Shown: piece by piece, positions 17,514 through 26,548 of the stretch
How positions within the stretch are numbered: position 1 is the first letter of the stretch
How the letters are laid out: every line of letters starts with the position of its first letter
Assembly: GCA_910577665.1 (NCBI GenBank)
Contig: CAJTOJ010000004.1
Coordinates: 71,527 to 135,526 of the forward strand
Reading direction: 5' to 3'
DNA length: 64,000 nt
From: an uncultured Acetatifactor sp.
Lineage (GTDB): Bacteria > Bacillota > Clostridia > Lachnospirales > Lachnospiraceae
Made by a program: the position numbers and the translations under genes
Notes under the pieces: model-generated
The model's input: the letters and a program-made list of their open reading frames with translations, nothing else
Databases searched by the model: none
Told to the model about the DNA's origin: nothing

Positions 17514-20186
17514 ATGGCAGATAAAGTATTGACGCTGGAGGAACAAAAAGTACAGTCGGCTTTACGAAATGGCGGATACGACATAGCCCGGGAGAGGCTG
17601 GAAGGTGTGGGCAGTCGGATCAGGCCTGTTTACCGGGCAATTTTCACGGCTTCCCTTGCGTTTGCAACGGGGGATGAGAACCGGGCCTGGGAGGCAGTTG
17701 CTGAAGGTCTGCGCCTGGACGGACGCAACTATGAGCTGTACATGCTGTTGGGGGAGTATTATGCGCCCAAGAATCTTTGGCAGGCATACCTGTGCTATGA
17801 AAATGCTCTGTTTTACTGTAATGATGAAGAGGACAGCGCACAGATCCGTATGGTGCTGGAGCAGCTTTCGGAGCAGGGAGTCCATGTGCCGAAGACAGCC
17901 ATTGTGATTCTTTCCTATAACCTGCTGGGTATGACCAGAGACTGCATTGACAGTATATGGGAGACGACCCCGGCCAGTGCAAGGGAAATCATCCTGGTGG
18001 ACAATGCCTCAATAGACGGCAGTGCAGAGTGGCTGAAGAAGCAGAAAGACATCAAACTCCTATGCAACACTGAGAACAAGGGATTTCCCGCGGGCTGCAA
18101 CCAGGGAATCGGCCTGGCGGATCCGGATTCGGATATATTCCTTCTGAACAATGATACATTGATGACGGATAACGCGTTGTTCTGGCTCCGTATGGGGTTA
18201 TATGAGAACGGAGAGGTGGGGAGTACGGGAAGTGTCTCCAACCATGTGTCCAATTTCCAGGCAGTCATTGAAGACGGGAAAAGCAGGAGGGAGTATCTGG
18301 AGTTTTCCAGGCAGGTGAATGTCCCCGTGGCAAAACCGTACCTCAATAAGATGCATCTGGTGGGTTTTGCCCTTCTGCTGAAAAGGACGGTTTTAGACCA
18401 GATTGGTCTGTTGGACGAGCGGTTTTCCCCGGGGAACTGGGAGGATAACGATATCTGTCTGCGGATAAACCTGGCCGGATACCGCAATGTGCTCTGTAGA
18501 AACAGTTTTATCATCCACTGGGGCAGCAAATCTTTTGCAAAAGACCGTTCCCGGTACAGAGGGGTACTGGAGGCCAACCAGGAGAAATTCTTTAAGAAGT
18601 GGTCCGCGATATGCCTGGAACCCGGGGGTTATATGTTTATTCGGATGGATCTGATTTCTTTCATAGAGGCCGAATGCGAAGTATCCCGCAATCCGGTCAT
18701 TATGATGGTGGGAACAGGATGCGGCGCTTCTCTGAGCTGCCTGCAGGAGCGATTCCCGGATGGGCAGATATACGGAATGGAGCCGCATATGTATGCGGCA
18801 CAGATTGCAGATCGGATAGCAGATACCATTTATGTGAATTTGGACGATTGGATTGGGGATAAATTTGCGAATACCTTTGATGTCATTTTGGTCAACGATG
18901 TGTTGGAGCGGACCAGGAATCCGGGAAATGTACTGAAGGAGCTTGGGAAAATGCTCAAGCCGGATGGAAAGCTTGTTCTCAGCTTTGTGAATAGCCAGCA
19001 TTATGCGCGGATCTCAAAGGCGAATGAGAATCCGGGGCTTTTTAGTGTGAAACAGGCATCGGAAATGCTTTCAAGGGCGAAATTAACAGAGAATAGCTGG
19101 CAGTATACAAAAAGAATTGAGGATCCGGAGGAACTGGAAGAGAAGATTCAGCGGCTTCAGAGACAATACCCTGCCGTAACAAGGGATGATCTTCTGGCCC
19201 ATCAGTGGATCAATATTGTGGAAAAGCAAAAGGAAGACATTCGGTTTGGGGACAGGATGACAGTGTGCATTCCCACCTGCGGACATCCGGAAGTGGTGGC
19301 GGATGTGCTGGAGCATTGCGCCGAGATCTATCATCGTTATGGCCTGGATATGTATTATTATGACAGCAGCCGGGACGGGGAGACAAAGAAGGTGATTGAT
19401 TCTTATCGTAAGAAGGGATATGATAATATATACTATATTCCCATGGATCCGGATATGCCCCTGGAGATTAAGTTCGAGCGGGTCTTGATGATGGAAGGGA
19501 TTCGGAAAGAGTACACCTACATGTGGTACTTGAAGGAGAGATGCTGGTGCGGGGAGCGGATGCTTAGGCTGATGTACAGGGCCATGGAGAAGCCACGGGA
19601 TGTGATCTTTATAGATATCGAGCATTCCGATGCCGGGCAGGAACTGACGGTATGCGAAGATGTGAATGCATTTTATCATAGGTGCGGGATGTATGCCACT
19701 TCCATGGATGCAGCCATCTATCATGTGCAATCCATGCTGAGGGATGGTTTTGACATGGATCAGTTTCATAAGGAGCATCCGGGGGACTACAGGGGAGCCT
19801 TTATCCACTTTATGATCCTGTTTATCCAGCTGGCTAAAAAAGAGAAGCCTTCTGTGTGTATCATAGCCGGAAAGGATGCTAAAATTTACAATTCACCGAT
19901 GGGATCGGGCATGGGTTGGCGGGACAGCATGATACAGACCTTTGGTCCATACTGGATCCGGGCCAATGAGGATCTGCCTGATTGCTATAAGGATAAGGAT
20001 GAAGTGATCAAGAAGACGGCTTCCATGTCCTGGCTGCTGGGGAACAGGGAATGGCTGGTGTGTCTGCACGAAAAGGGAATCCTAACTCCGGAATATTTTG
20101 AGGAAATCAAGGGATTCTGGGAGAGGGTATCAGACATTCCGCTAGAAGATTTGCGCCGGATCGCATATGGGGAGTGCTCCTGTTAG
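17514..20186 (+). CDS. Multidomain glycosyltransferase-methyltransferase, copy 2, 890 aa
   Basis: Co-linear with the gene at 4189 and of identical length: TPR-like N-terminus, GT2 domain (AIVILSYN, VDNASIDG, LLNNDT), methyltransferase-like domain (MVGTGCG near 397, VNDVLERT) and a second GT-A-like domain (CIPTCGHP near 583 onward). Protein similarity is very high to about residue 385 and clearly lower in the C-terminal transferase, consistent with the last domain having changed specificity, for instance to add a different sugar. Base composition is uniformly GC-richer than the 3-prime part of copy 1. No membrane segments. Start supported by AAAGGAA six to ten bases upstream. Confidence 0.82.
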   Translation: MADKVLTLEEQKVQSALRNGGYDIARERLEGVGSRIRPVYRAIFTASLAFATGDENRAWEAVAEGLRLDGRNYELYMLLGEYYAPKNLWQAYLCYENALFYCNDEEDSAQIRMVLEQLSEQGVHVPKTAIVILSYNLLGMTRDCIDSIWETTPASAREIILVDNASIDGSAEWLKKQKDIKLLCNTENKGFPAGCNQGIGLADPDSDIFLLNNDTLMTDNALFWLRMGLYENGEVGSTGSVSNHVSNFQAVIEDGKSRREYLEFSRQVNVPVAKPYLNKMHLVGFALLLKRTVLDQIGLLDERFSPGNWEDNDICLRINLAGYRNVLCRNSFIIHWGSKSFAKDRSRYRGVLEANQEKFFKKWSAICLEPGGYMFIRMDLISFIEAECEVSRNPVIMMVGTGCGASLSCLQERFPDGQIYGMEPHMYAAQIADRIADTIYVNLDDWIGDKFANTFDVILVNDVLERTRNPGNVLKELGKMLKPDGKLVLSFVNSQHYARISKANENPGLFSVKQASEMLSRAKLTENSWQYTKRIEDPEELEEKIQRLQRQYPAVTRDDLLAHQWINIVEKQKEDIRFGDRMTVCIPTCGHPEVVADVLEHCAEIYHRYGLDMYYYDSSRDGETKKVIDSYRKKGYDNIYYIPMDPDMPLEIKFERVLMMEGIRKEYTYMWYLKERCWCGERMLRLMYRAMEKPRDVIFIDIEHSDAGQELTVCEDVNAFYHRCGMYATSMDAAIYHVQSMLRDGFDMDQFHKEHPGDYRGAFIHFMILFIQLAKKEKPSVCIIAGKDAKIYNSPMGSGMGWRDSMIQTFGPYWIRANEDLPDCYKDKDEVIKKTASMSWLLGNREWLVCLHEKGILTPEYFEEIKGFWERVSDIPLEDLRRIAYGECSC

Positions 20187-20244
20187 CCGTTGCAGGTGAT
20201 TTTCATGGAAAGCGGATATCTTTTGACTATGCATCATTGGGGTT

Positions 20245-20262
20245 AGGGATATAGGGATATCC
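20245..20262 (+). repeat. Short perfect inverted repeat upstream of the FkbM gene
   Basis: GGGATAT, four bases, ATATCCC lies about 20 bases before the start at 20281. It could be an operator or a small RNA hairpin. No T-tract follows, so it is not a terminator. No convincing promoter hexamers surround it. Confidence 0.4.
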
Positions 20263-20280
20263 CGGAAAGTTGAGAGAAAG

Positions 20281-21450
20281 ATGCCATTTAAAAATGCTGC
20301 CAGGAAAGCAGTGGAAAAACTATATCCTTTAGGAAGAAATTTTTTTGTCTCGGAGGGGATGAGACATTACTTTGATACAAAACGCAATACTTATAAGTAC
20401 CTGTGCATATACGGGGCAGGTGTCTGGGGGACTACGATTTGCAGATGGCTGATGGAGCAGGGGATCAAGGTGGATTTCTTCTGCGATACATATAAGGCAA
20501 AAGCGGGATCTTTCCGATTGGGTATCCCCGTCATTTCATTTGACCAACTGGAGCTTCTGAAAGAGGATACCTATGTCATTGTCTCTGTCACAAACAAGGG
20601 CGTTGGCCAGAAACATAATGAAGAGATCAACAGGCAGCTTGCTTCTTTTCCCCATGTAATGCCCAATCTGCTCAAAATGAACGGGTTTTATACAAATGAT
20701 TATAATCTTACAATGGAAGATTGCGCGGCAGCAGCGGAAAAAATTATGGGAGCATTGGAGGACACACGTTCGAGGGAATTGTTTATGGAGATGCTTCCCT
20801 ACAAATTTGTGAAGGATGCGGAACCCGCCAAGGAGAATCCCCTGGAAAAATATTATAACCCGGTGCAGTATTTTTCTGAAAAATATTACAGCAACAGTAA
20901 TCATGCGGTCATTGTGGACTGTGGTGCTTTCAAAGGGGATACCCTGCAGGAATTTGTCAGGCTGCATGGTGCACAGTTTAAGGGATACCATTGTTTTGAA
21001 ATGGACGGGCAGGCATTTGGCGAATTGGAGAAAAATGTGGGTTTATTGCCAGAGGAGATAAGGGGGAAAGTGGTTCTGCATAAGCAGGGCGTATTTTCCG
21101 GGACAAGGGTGGCATATTATCATGCCTTGACAGATACCCTGGGATCCTCTGTTCTGATGGAGGAGGCCGGTCTTCGGACCCAGCTGGTTTCCCTGGATGA
21201 TGTGCTGCCTGAGGAGCCGGTGACCATGATCAATATGGATATCGAAGGAAGCGAACTGCCTGCGCTGAGAGGAGCAAAGAGGCTGATTGAGAGATGGCAT
21301 CCGATGCTGGCGGTGAGCATATACCACTCTACGGAACAGTTCTTCTCGGTGCCGGCCTATATCATTGAGAGATTTCCGTTCTACAGATTTTATCTGGATT
21401 TACATACCACGATTACAGATGACTGTGTGTTTTATGCGGTTCCCCGATAG
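20281..21450 (+). CDS. FkbM-family methyltransferase with N-terminal Rossmann module, 389 aa
   Basis: Residues about 40-135 are the recurring module (CIYGAGVWG, FFCDTYKAK). The C-terminal half is an FkbM-type SAM methyltransferase: VIVDCGAFKGDT near residue 213 and INMDIEGSELPALRGAK near 316, the usual post-motifs of the family. FkbM enzymes O-methylate hydroxyls of secondary metabolites and sugars. Two relatives with the same architecture are at 22348 and 24211, suggesting three methylations or three acceptors. The ribosome binding site before ATG 20281 is weak (GAGAAAG). Confidence 0.83.
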   Translation: MPFKNAARKAVEKLYPLGRNFFVSEGMRHYFDTKRNTYKYLCIYGAGVWGTTICRWLMEQGIKVDFFCDTYKAKAGSFRLGIPVISFDQLELLKEDTYVIVSVTNKGVGQKHNEEINRQLASFPHVMPNLLKMNGFYTNDYNLTMEDCAAAAEKIMGALEDTRSRELFMEMLPYKFVKDAEPAKENPLEKYYNPVQYFSEKYYSNSNHAVIVDCGAFKGDTLQEFVRLHGAQFKGYHCFEMDGQAFGELEKNVGLLPEEIRGKVVLHKQGVFSGTRVAYYHALTDTLGSSVLMEEAGLRTQLVSLDDVLPEEPVTMINMDIEGSELPALRGAKRLIERWHPMLAVSIYHSTEQFFSVPAYIIERFPFYRFYLDLHTTITDDCVFYAVPR

Positions 21451-21470
21451 AAAGCGGAGTGTATCAGGAA

Positions 21471-22355
21471 ATGACAGTTTTTGAACAGATAGAATATGTG
21501 ATTACAGAACAGTTAAATGCAGGCATCCGGAAATTTATTATCTATCCATACGGGATTCCAGGTCAGATGACAAAGAAGATCCTGTGGGAGCGGTTTGGAA
21601 TCGAACCACTATGTGTCATAGATAACGGAAAGGCCCTTGGCAGGAAGGGATCTTCCGGTTTGGAAGTCAGAAAGGCCGAATACCTGGAACGGATCCAGGA
21701 GGATAAGGTGGCCATCCTGGTGGCCACATCCAACCCGGAAAGCAGAGAGGCCATCATGAAGTCGCTGCTTCCTTACGAAAGCCAGTGGAGGATAGTGGAT
21801 GTATTTCCGCTGCCAATAGGAAGACATACGTGGGGAGAGGGAATTCTGGGACAATATACGGGCTATGCTATCGAAAAAATTGGTTCCTTCTGTAGCATTG
21901 CCAAAGGGGCATGTGTAGTAGGAAACCATAATATGCAGGGAGTGTCAACATCGGCATTGTTCAATGGTATCAATCTGGATCACGGGGCAGAATTCGGGGA
22001 GGTCTGTGAAAACATTTCATTGGATCAGATGCTGGATATGAAAAGATGCGTGATAGGAAATGATGTCTGGCTCGGACGAAATGTGATTATCTGTAATGGA
22101 GTGGAGATTGGAAACGGAGCCATTGCGGCGGCAGGAGCTGTGATCACGAAGGATGTTCCGGATTATGCGGTAGTAGGGGGCGTACCGGCCAGGATCCTGA
22201 AGTTCCGATATAGCAGAGAACAGATAGACAGACTAATCGGCATGAAGTGGTGGGACTGGCCGGATGAACTGATTGCGCAGCGGTATGAGGATTTCAGTGA
22301 TGTAGGAAAATTCATTCAAAAATATGGAAGGATGAAACCAAACAGCCATGAATAA
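21471..22355 (+). CDS. Hexapeptide (CatB-type) acetyltransferase with N-terminal Rossmann-like module, 294 aa
   Basis: The N-terminal ~100 residues keep the module pattern (KFIIYPYGIPGQ, CVIDNGKALG), but with YPYG in place of YGAG. Residues about 125-260 form a left-handed beta-helix of hexapeptide repeats with the CatB/XAT hallmarks: IEKIGSFCSIA, VVGNH, then VIGNDVWLGRNV, GAVITKDVPDYAVVGGVPA. Function: acetyl transfer from acetyl-CoA to a sugar hydroxyl or amine. The combination recalls PglD, where the N-terminal Rossmann domain binds the UDP-sugar. I prefer ATG 21471; GTG 21459 lies too near its own GGAG. Confidence 0.82.
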   Translation: MTVFEQIEYVITEQLNAGIRKFIIYPYGIPGQMTKKILWERFGIEPLCVIDNGKALGRKGSSGLEVRKAEYLERIQEDKVAILVATSNPESREAIMKSLLPYESQWRIVDVFPLPIGRHTWGEGILGQYTGYAIEKIGSFCSIAKGACVVGNHNMQGVSTSALFNGINLDHGAEFGEVCENISLDQMLDMKRCVIGNDVWLGRNVIICNGVEIGNGAIAAAGAVITKDVPDYAVVGGVPARILKFRYSREQIDRLIGMKWWDWPDELIAQRYEDFSDVGKFIQKYGRMKPNSHE

Positions 22356-23451
22356 CAGGGAAAATGTCAGAAGGAGAACCAGGCAGGATATTCTGTCCTA
22401 CGATAAGATTGTACTCTGGGGTGCAGGCTTTGCCTGTCCGGCAGCCATAGACTGCATTGGCGCAGAACGGATAAGTGCAGTGTTTGACAATGACAGCAGG
22501 AAATGGGGAAGCAGGGTTTCCGGAGTCCCGGTTCTTTCCCCTGGCCCGGAACTGGAACAGTATAAGAAGGATAATTGTGCTTTTGTCATATCTACAAACG
22601 GGTATGAGTATGAAATTGCAAGAGAACTGATAAATAAGTGGGGTATAAAGGAGGATGCACTTTTCTGCAATACCAATAAGACCCTGGAGGAATGCAGGTA
22701 CAGGCCGGATATGATTGAGGCGAACTGGGACAGGATAATGAAGGTTCGGGATTTGCTGGCAGACCAGGAGTCAAGGGCGTATTATATGGACTTTATCACG
22801 GCCTGTTATACCAGGAACCCGCTATTCTTTAAGGGAAATCCCAGAAGTGTGGAAGCATATGAATATAACACGGATCTGGCACAGGTCGGCCTCCAGGGAG
22901 GAGAGAACATTCTGGACTGTGGGGCCTTTAACGGCGATACAGCCAGGATATTCCTACAGAAAACCAACCATAACTGTGAAGTCTATTGCTTTGAACCGGT
23001 GGTGGAAAATTGCAATGAAATGCGAAGGTGGATAGAAGCAGAAGGGATCGGGAATGTACATGCCTACAATGTGGGGGTAGGGGATACGGCCCATACAGAT
23101 ATTGTCTATTCTACAGAGGCCAGAACCACTATGGCCGCTGTGGGGAATAACCGTTTTAATGCAGAAAACCCTTACATGAGCCAGATACAGGTGGACACCC
23201 TGGATCACATGGCAAAGGATATCAAGGTCGGATACATCAAGATGGATATTGAGGGGGCAGAGATGAGCGCCCTGCGAGGGGCACAGACGGTGATTCGGCA
23301 GAATAGTCCGCAGATGCTTATTAGCGGATACCACAGAATCACAGATATGTGGGAAGTGCCGGAATATGTGCTGGGACTTGTGCCGGAATACAAGATATTT
23401 CTGGGGCACCAGCCCCATGTGCCCTATGAACCGGAATTCCTGTTTGTATGA
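22348..23451 (+). CDS. FkbM-family methyltransferase with N-terminal Rossmann module, 367 aa
   Basis: The module is at residues about 20-115 (IVLWGAGFAC, VFDNDSRKW). An FkbM domain follows, with ILDCGAFNGDTA near residue 190 and IKMDIEGAEMSALRGAQ near 297. It overlaps the preceding acetyltransferase gene by eight bases and the following acetyltransferase gene by four (ATGA), so these three are probably produced together and may act on the same sugar. Length and motif order equal those of the 20281 and 24211 genes, but sequence identity among them appears modest, so they are old paralogues. Confidence 0.83.
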   Translation: MNNRENVRRRTRQDILSYDKIVLWGAGFACPAAIDCIGAERISAVFDNDSRKWGSRVSGVPVLSPGPELEQYKKDNCAFVISTNGYEYEIARELINKWGIKEDALFCNTNKTLEECRYRPDMIEANWDRIMKVRDLLADQESRAYYMDFITACYTRNPLFFKGNPRSVEAYEYNTDLAQVGLQGGENILDCGAFNGDTARIFLQKTNHNCEVYCFEPVVENCNEMRRWIEAEGIGNVHAYNVGVGDTAHTDIVYSTEARTTMAAVGNNRFNAENPYMSQIQVDTLDHMAKDIKVGYIKMDIEGAEMSALRGAQTVIRQNSPQMLISGYHRITDMWEVPEYVLGLVPEYKIFLGHQPHVPYEPEFLFV

Positions 23452-24167
23452 TAGAAGGGATTGTGGAAGATATGGAATTATCACTGCATAAGGAGAATCT
23501 GAAAAAATACTTACAGCGGCAACTGGAAAATCATTTCCCGGACAGAAAGACTGGAAAATATTTTAGGGGGAAAGATGTGGACCATGCGTTTGACATGGGA
23601 CTGTGCCGGCTGGAAAACTGTTTTAAGCATGTGATATTGCCTGCATACAGTAACGATGCAGGGCAGACATTTTTCTCCCACCTGCATTCTGACCAGTATG
23701 CCCAGTTTCTCTATTACTTTATGAACAGTCTGTGGAAGGAATCCCAGAACCGTCTGATATGTGATAAGACCATGTTGCTGCTTAGGGATCTGAATGGTAT
23801 CTTTATGACCTACAAATGCGAAATGCCGGATATCTTTCTCTTCCAGCACGCGGTGGGAACGGTAGTGGGGAATGCAGTTTTTTCGGATTATCTTCTGATT
23901 TTACAGAATGTTACCATCAATACGGGGGTAGAACAGGACAGATTAGGCACCGTAAAGATCGGAAGAGGTGTCACACGGTCTCCGGGAGCTAAGATCATCA
24001 GTGATGAACCCATTGGGGACAGGGTAAACATCGGTGTGGATGCGGTGGTGTATAAGACAAAAATAGAAAATGATAAGACAGTCATCCGGGACAGGGAAGG
24101 AAAGATTGTCATCCGGGACAATAAATTCTGCATGGCCCAGAGGCATTTTAGGGATGTGATTACGTGA
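23448..24167 (+). CDS. Serine-acetyltransferase-like hexapeptide acetyltransferase, 239 aa
   Basis: The C-terminal half carries a CysE-like beta-helix: LFQHAVGTVVGNAVFSDYL and VKIGRGVTRSPGAKIISDEPIGDRVNIG. The N-terminal part is helical, as in serine acetyltransferases, but cysteine synthesis genes are absent and the sequence is divergent, so acetylation of a sugar is more likely than a role in cysteine biosynthesis. No Rossmann module is attached. The start at 23448 overlaps the previous stop. An in-frame ATG at 23472 is an alternative that removes eight residues. Confidence 0.75.
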   Translation: MIEGIVEDMELSLHKENLKKYLQRQLENHFPDRKTGKYFRGKDVDHAFDMGLCRLENCFKHVILPAYSNDAGQTFFSHLHSDQYAQFLYYFMNSLWKESQNRLICDKTMLLLRDLNGIFMTYKCEMPDIFLFQHAVGTVVGNAVFSDYLLILQNVTINTGVEQDRLGTVKIGRGVTRSPGAKIISDEPIGDRVNIGVDAVVYKTKIENDKTVIRDREGKIVIRDNKFCMAQRHFRDVIT

Positions 24168-24210
24168 TCGTGGAAGGTATACTGGTAAGACAGAGAGAAA
24201 GGAAATGCTT

Positions 24211-25380
24211 ATGATAGGAAAGGGCTGTGTAGATGAAATGCAGCAGGAAGAGGCTGCAAAGATGGACTGGGTATGCACTATGCTGGAAGATGAACAGTCT
24301 AAATTCATTTTCCAAAAAAGAAGGCGATTTAATGAAACGGGAGATTATCATTATATTGATGAGATCATTGACAGATATGTGCCGGAGATGAAAGGCTGCA
24401 AGTGGTGTCCTGGTATAGCTGAAAATTTCTTGAGGAACTTGAAAGAGAGTGAAAAAAGGGTCATCATCTGGGGGGCTGGTTACAACGGGAGAATGCTGCT
24501 GCAAATGTATACACGCATAGGCGGCAACGTGGAGTGTTTCTGTGATAATAGCCTTGAAAAACAATATACAGAAGTGGACCATGTGAAAGTGATATCTCCC
24601 GAAAAACTAAAACAATTATGTGTGTGGGGTAATTTTGCAATTATCATTAGCCCGGTAACAAGGAAATACCAGGAAGAAATATATGAATTATTGCACAAAA
24701 TGGACCTGAATGAAACAGATATTTACAGATGGACAGATTATTATTATCCCCGGGAGGTTATCAGGAAACAATATTTTGACGAAGTAATCGCCTTCCAGCA
24801 GGATGAGGTCTTTGTGGACGGAGGCTGTTGTGATTTTACGAACAGCAGACTGTTCCTGGAACGGATGCAGGAGGCAGGTCTGAGATGTAAGAAAATATAT
24901 GCATTTGAACCGGATGAAGGAAACTGTCATAAGTGCAGGGACTGGATAAAGGCACAAAATGTGGAGTGTGCAGAGATCATCCAGGCAGGACTGTGGAGTG
25001 AGAATACCAGCTTAAACTTTGAGGCACTGGGGAACGGGTCTTCCCATTTTTCACAGTATTCCTCATTGGGAGATATGGCATCCTGTCTTCGGGAAGAAGG
25101 CATGCAAGTGGAACAGGTCAGGGCTGTTTCCCTGGATTCTTATATAGAGGAAGCAGTGTCCTTTATCAAGCTGGATGTGGAAGGGGCAGAATTGGAGACA
25201 CTGAAAGGTGCTAAGAATATTTTACTGAGGAATAAGCCAAAACTGGCAATTTGCATATACCACAAAAAAGAAGATTTGTATGAAATACCATATTATTTAA
25301 AGAGATTAGTTCCGGAATACAAGTTATATATCAGACATTACAGCAATTTTGCGCATGAGACTGTATTATATGCAGTATAG
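24211..25380 (+). CDS. FkbM-family methyltransferase with N-terminal Rossmann module, 389 aa
   Basis: A helical lead of about 75 residues precedes the module (VIIWGAGYNG, CFCDNSLEK). The FkbM domain starts at VFVDGGCCDFTN and includes FIKLDVEGAELETLKGAK. The G-loop is unusual (DGGCCDFTNS where relatives have DCGAFxGDT), so SAM binding may differ. I chose ATG 24211 because AGAAAGGA lies seven bases upstream; ATG 24205 is only one base from that site. Expected role is O-methylation of a sugar or a related acceptor; the true substrate is unknown. Confidence 0.8.
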   Translation: MIGKGCVDEMQQEEAAKMDWVCTMLEDEQSKFIFQKRRRFNETGDYHYIDEIIDRYVPEMKGCKWCPGIAENFLRNLKESEKRVIIWGAGYNGRMLLQMYTRIGGNVECFCDNSLEKQYTEVDHVKVISPEKLKQLCVWGNFAIIISPVTRKYQEEIYELLHKMDLNETDIYRWTDYYYPREVIRKQYFDEVIAFQQDEVFVDGGCCDFTNSRLFLERMQEAGLRCKKIYAFEPDEGNCHKCRDWIKAQNVECAEIIQAGLWSENTSLNFEALGNGSSHFSQYSSLGDMASCLREEGMQVEQVRAVSLDSYIEEAVSFIKLDVEGAELETLKGAKNILLRNKPKLAICIYHKKEDLYEIPYYLKRLVPEYKLYIRHYSNFAHETVLYAV

Positions 25381-25425
25381 GAATATTCTGGCGCAAAAGA
25401 AGTTATATTTGGGAAAGTGGAGTGT

Positions 25426-26547
25426 ATGGGACAGGAAGCAGACGCAAGAAAGGTGATACTCTATGGAGCGGGAACGCAGAATTTAAGGATGGTCTACCAG
25501 CCCCTGGTATCAGCAGGTTGTAAGGTAGATTATATCTGTGACAGGGATGTACTGAAACAGGGAAAGCTTTTCAGCGGGGTAGAAATCATATCCCCGGCGA
25601 GACTGTCTGAAGTGTGCGCGCAAGAGGCTGTGGAAATCATTATTACAGTGAGGACCCCGAAACTGGTGAGAGAGATCAGGGAAATGCTCTTACAGATGAA
25701 AGGTGTGACGGTTTATACCTTTGAAGAATTCGTGCAGGCGAAGAAGCTGAATAGTAAGGTAAAACGTTTTTCATGTATCATGGCGCACCTGACAGACCAC
25801 TGCAATTTAAGCTGTGTGCGTTGTTCCCATTTTTCGCCGCTGGCGCAGAAGGAATTCTTTACAGACCTGGGAGAATTTGAGAAGGACTGCAGGCGGCTGG
25901 CAGAACTGACAGAGGGGGATATAGATGAATTCCAGCTTTCCGGAGGGGAACCGCTTCTGCACCCGGAGGTGGCGAAGTTTCCTTATATTGTGCGGAAATA
26001 TCTGAAGAAAACGCAGATCATCATCATCACCAATGCTACCAGGCTAAGGAATATGTCAGAAGAATTTTTCCAGTCTTGTGTGGATAACCAGGTAAATATC
26101 TGGATCTCCCAGTATCCCCTGGGGCTGCCCTATGAAGAACTGAGACAGGAGCTTGCGGACAGAGGGATAGGGGTTACTTTTGGTAATACTGGAAATTCAA
26201 AGGATAAGCCAAAGGAAATGTGGGGATTGCCGTTAAAGCTGGTGGGCGGGCTGGATCGCCAGAAGAACTTTGATGCCTGCCTGTGTATGCAGTATATCAT
26301 CCGGCACGGACGACTATATCCCTGTGCCAACAGTGCTTACATTGACTTGTTCAACAACTATTTTGGGAAAGGCCTGCCAGGGCCGGAAGCTAACGGTGTG
26401 GATATCTACGAAGTGGAGAATCTACAGGAATTATGCCAGGCCATTTCGCAGCCGGTGCCTTTGTGCAGCTACTGCGATGCCTGCAACAGGATGGCTCCCA
26501 TCCCCTGGCGTGCTTCCCGCAAGACCATAGAGGAATGGAGTATATAA
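25426..26547 (+). CDS. Radical SAM protein with N-terminal Rossmann module, 373 aa
   Basis: Residues about 8-105 form the recurring module (VILYGAGTQN, YICDRDVL). The radical SAM core follows, with cluster cysteines Cys126, Cys130 and Cys133 (CNLSCVRC) and LSGGEPLLHPE. C-terminal cysteines (CLCMQY, YPCAN, CSYCDACNR) suggest an auxiliary cluster. Its helix after the cluster motif (SHFSPLAQKEFF) differs from the 8705/31299 pair, so it forms a separate subtype. ATG 25426 sits four to five bases after GTGGAG; GTG 25417 would add three residues. Chemistry beyond radical generation cannot be assigned. Confidence 0.8.
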   Translation: MGQEADARKVILYGAGTQNLRMVYQPLVSAGCKVDYICDRDVLKQGKLFSGVEIISPARLSEVCAQEAVEIIITVRTPKLVREIREMLLQMKGVTVYTFEEFVQAKKLNSKVKRFSCIMAHLTDHCNLSCVRCSHFSPLAQKEFFTDLGEFEKDCRRLAELTEGDIDEFQLSGGEPLLHPEVAKFPYIVRKYLKKTQIIIITNATRLRNMSEEFFQSCVDNQVNIWISQYPLGLPYEELRQELADRGIGVTFGNTGNSKDKPKEMWGLPLKLVGGLDRQKNFDACLCMQYIIRHGRLYPCANSAYIDLFNNYFGKGLPGPEANGVDIYEVENLQELCQAISQPVPLCSYCDACNRMAPIPWRASRKTIEEWSI

Positions 26548-26548
26548 C

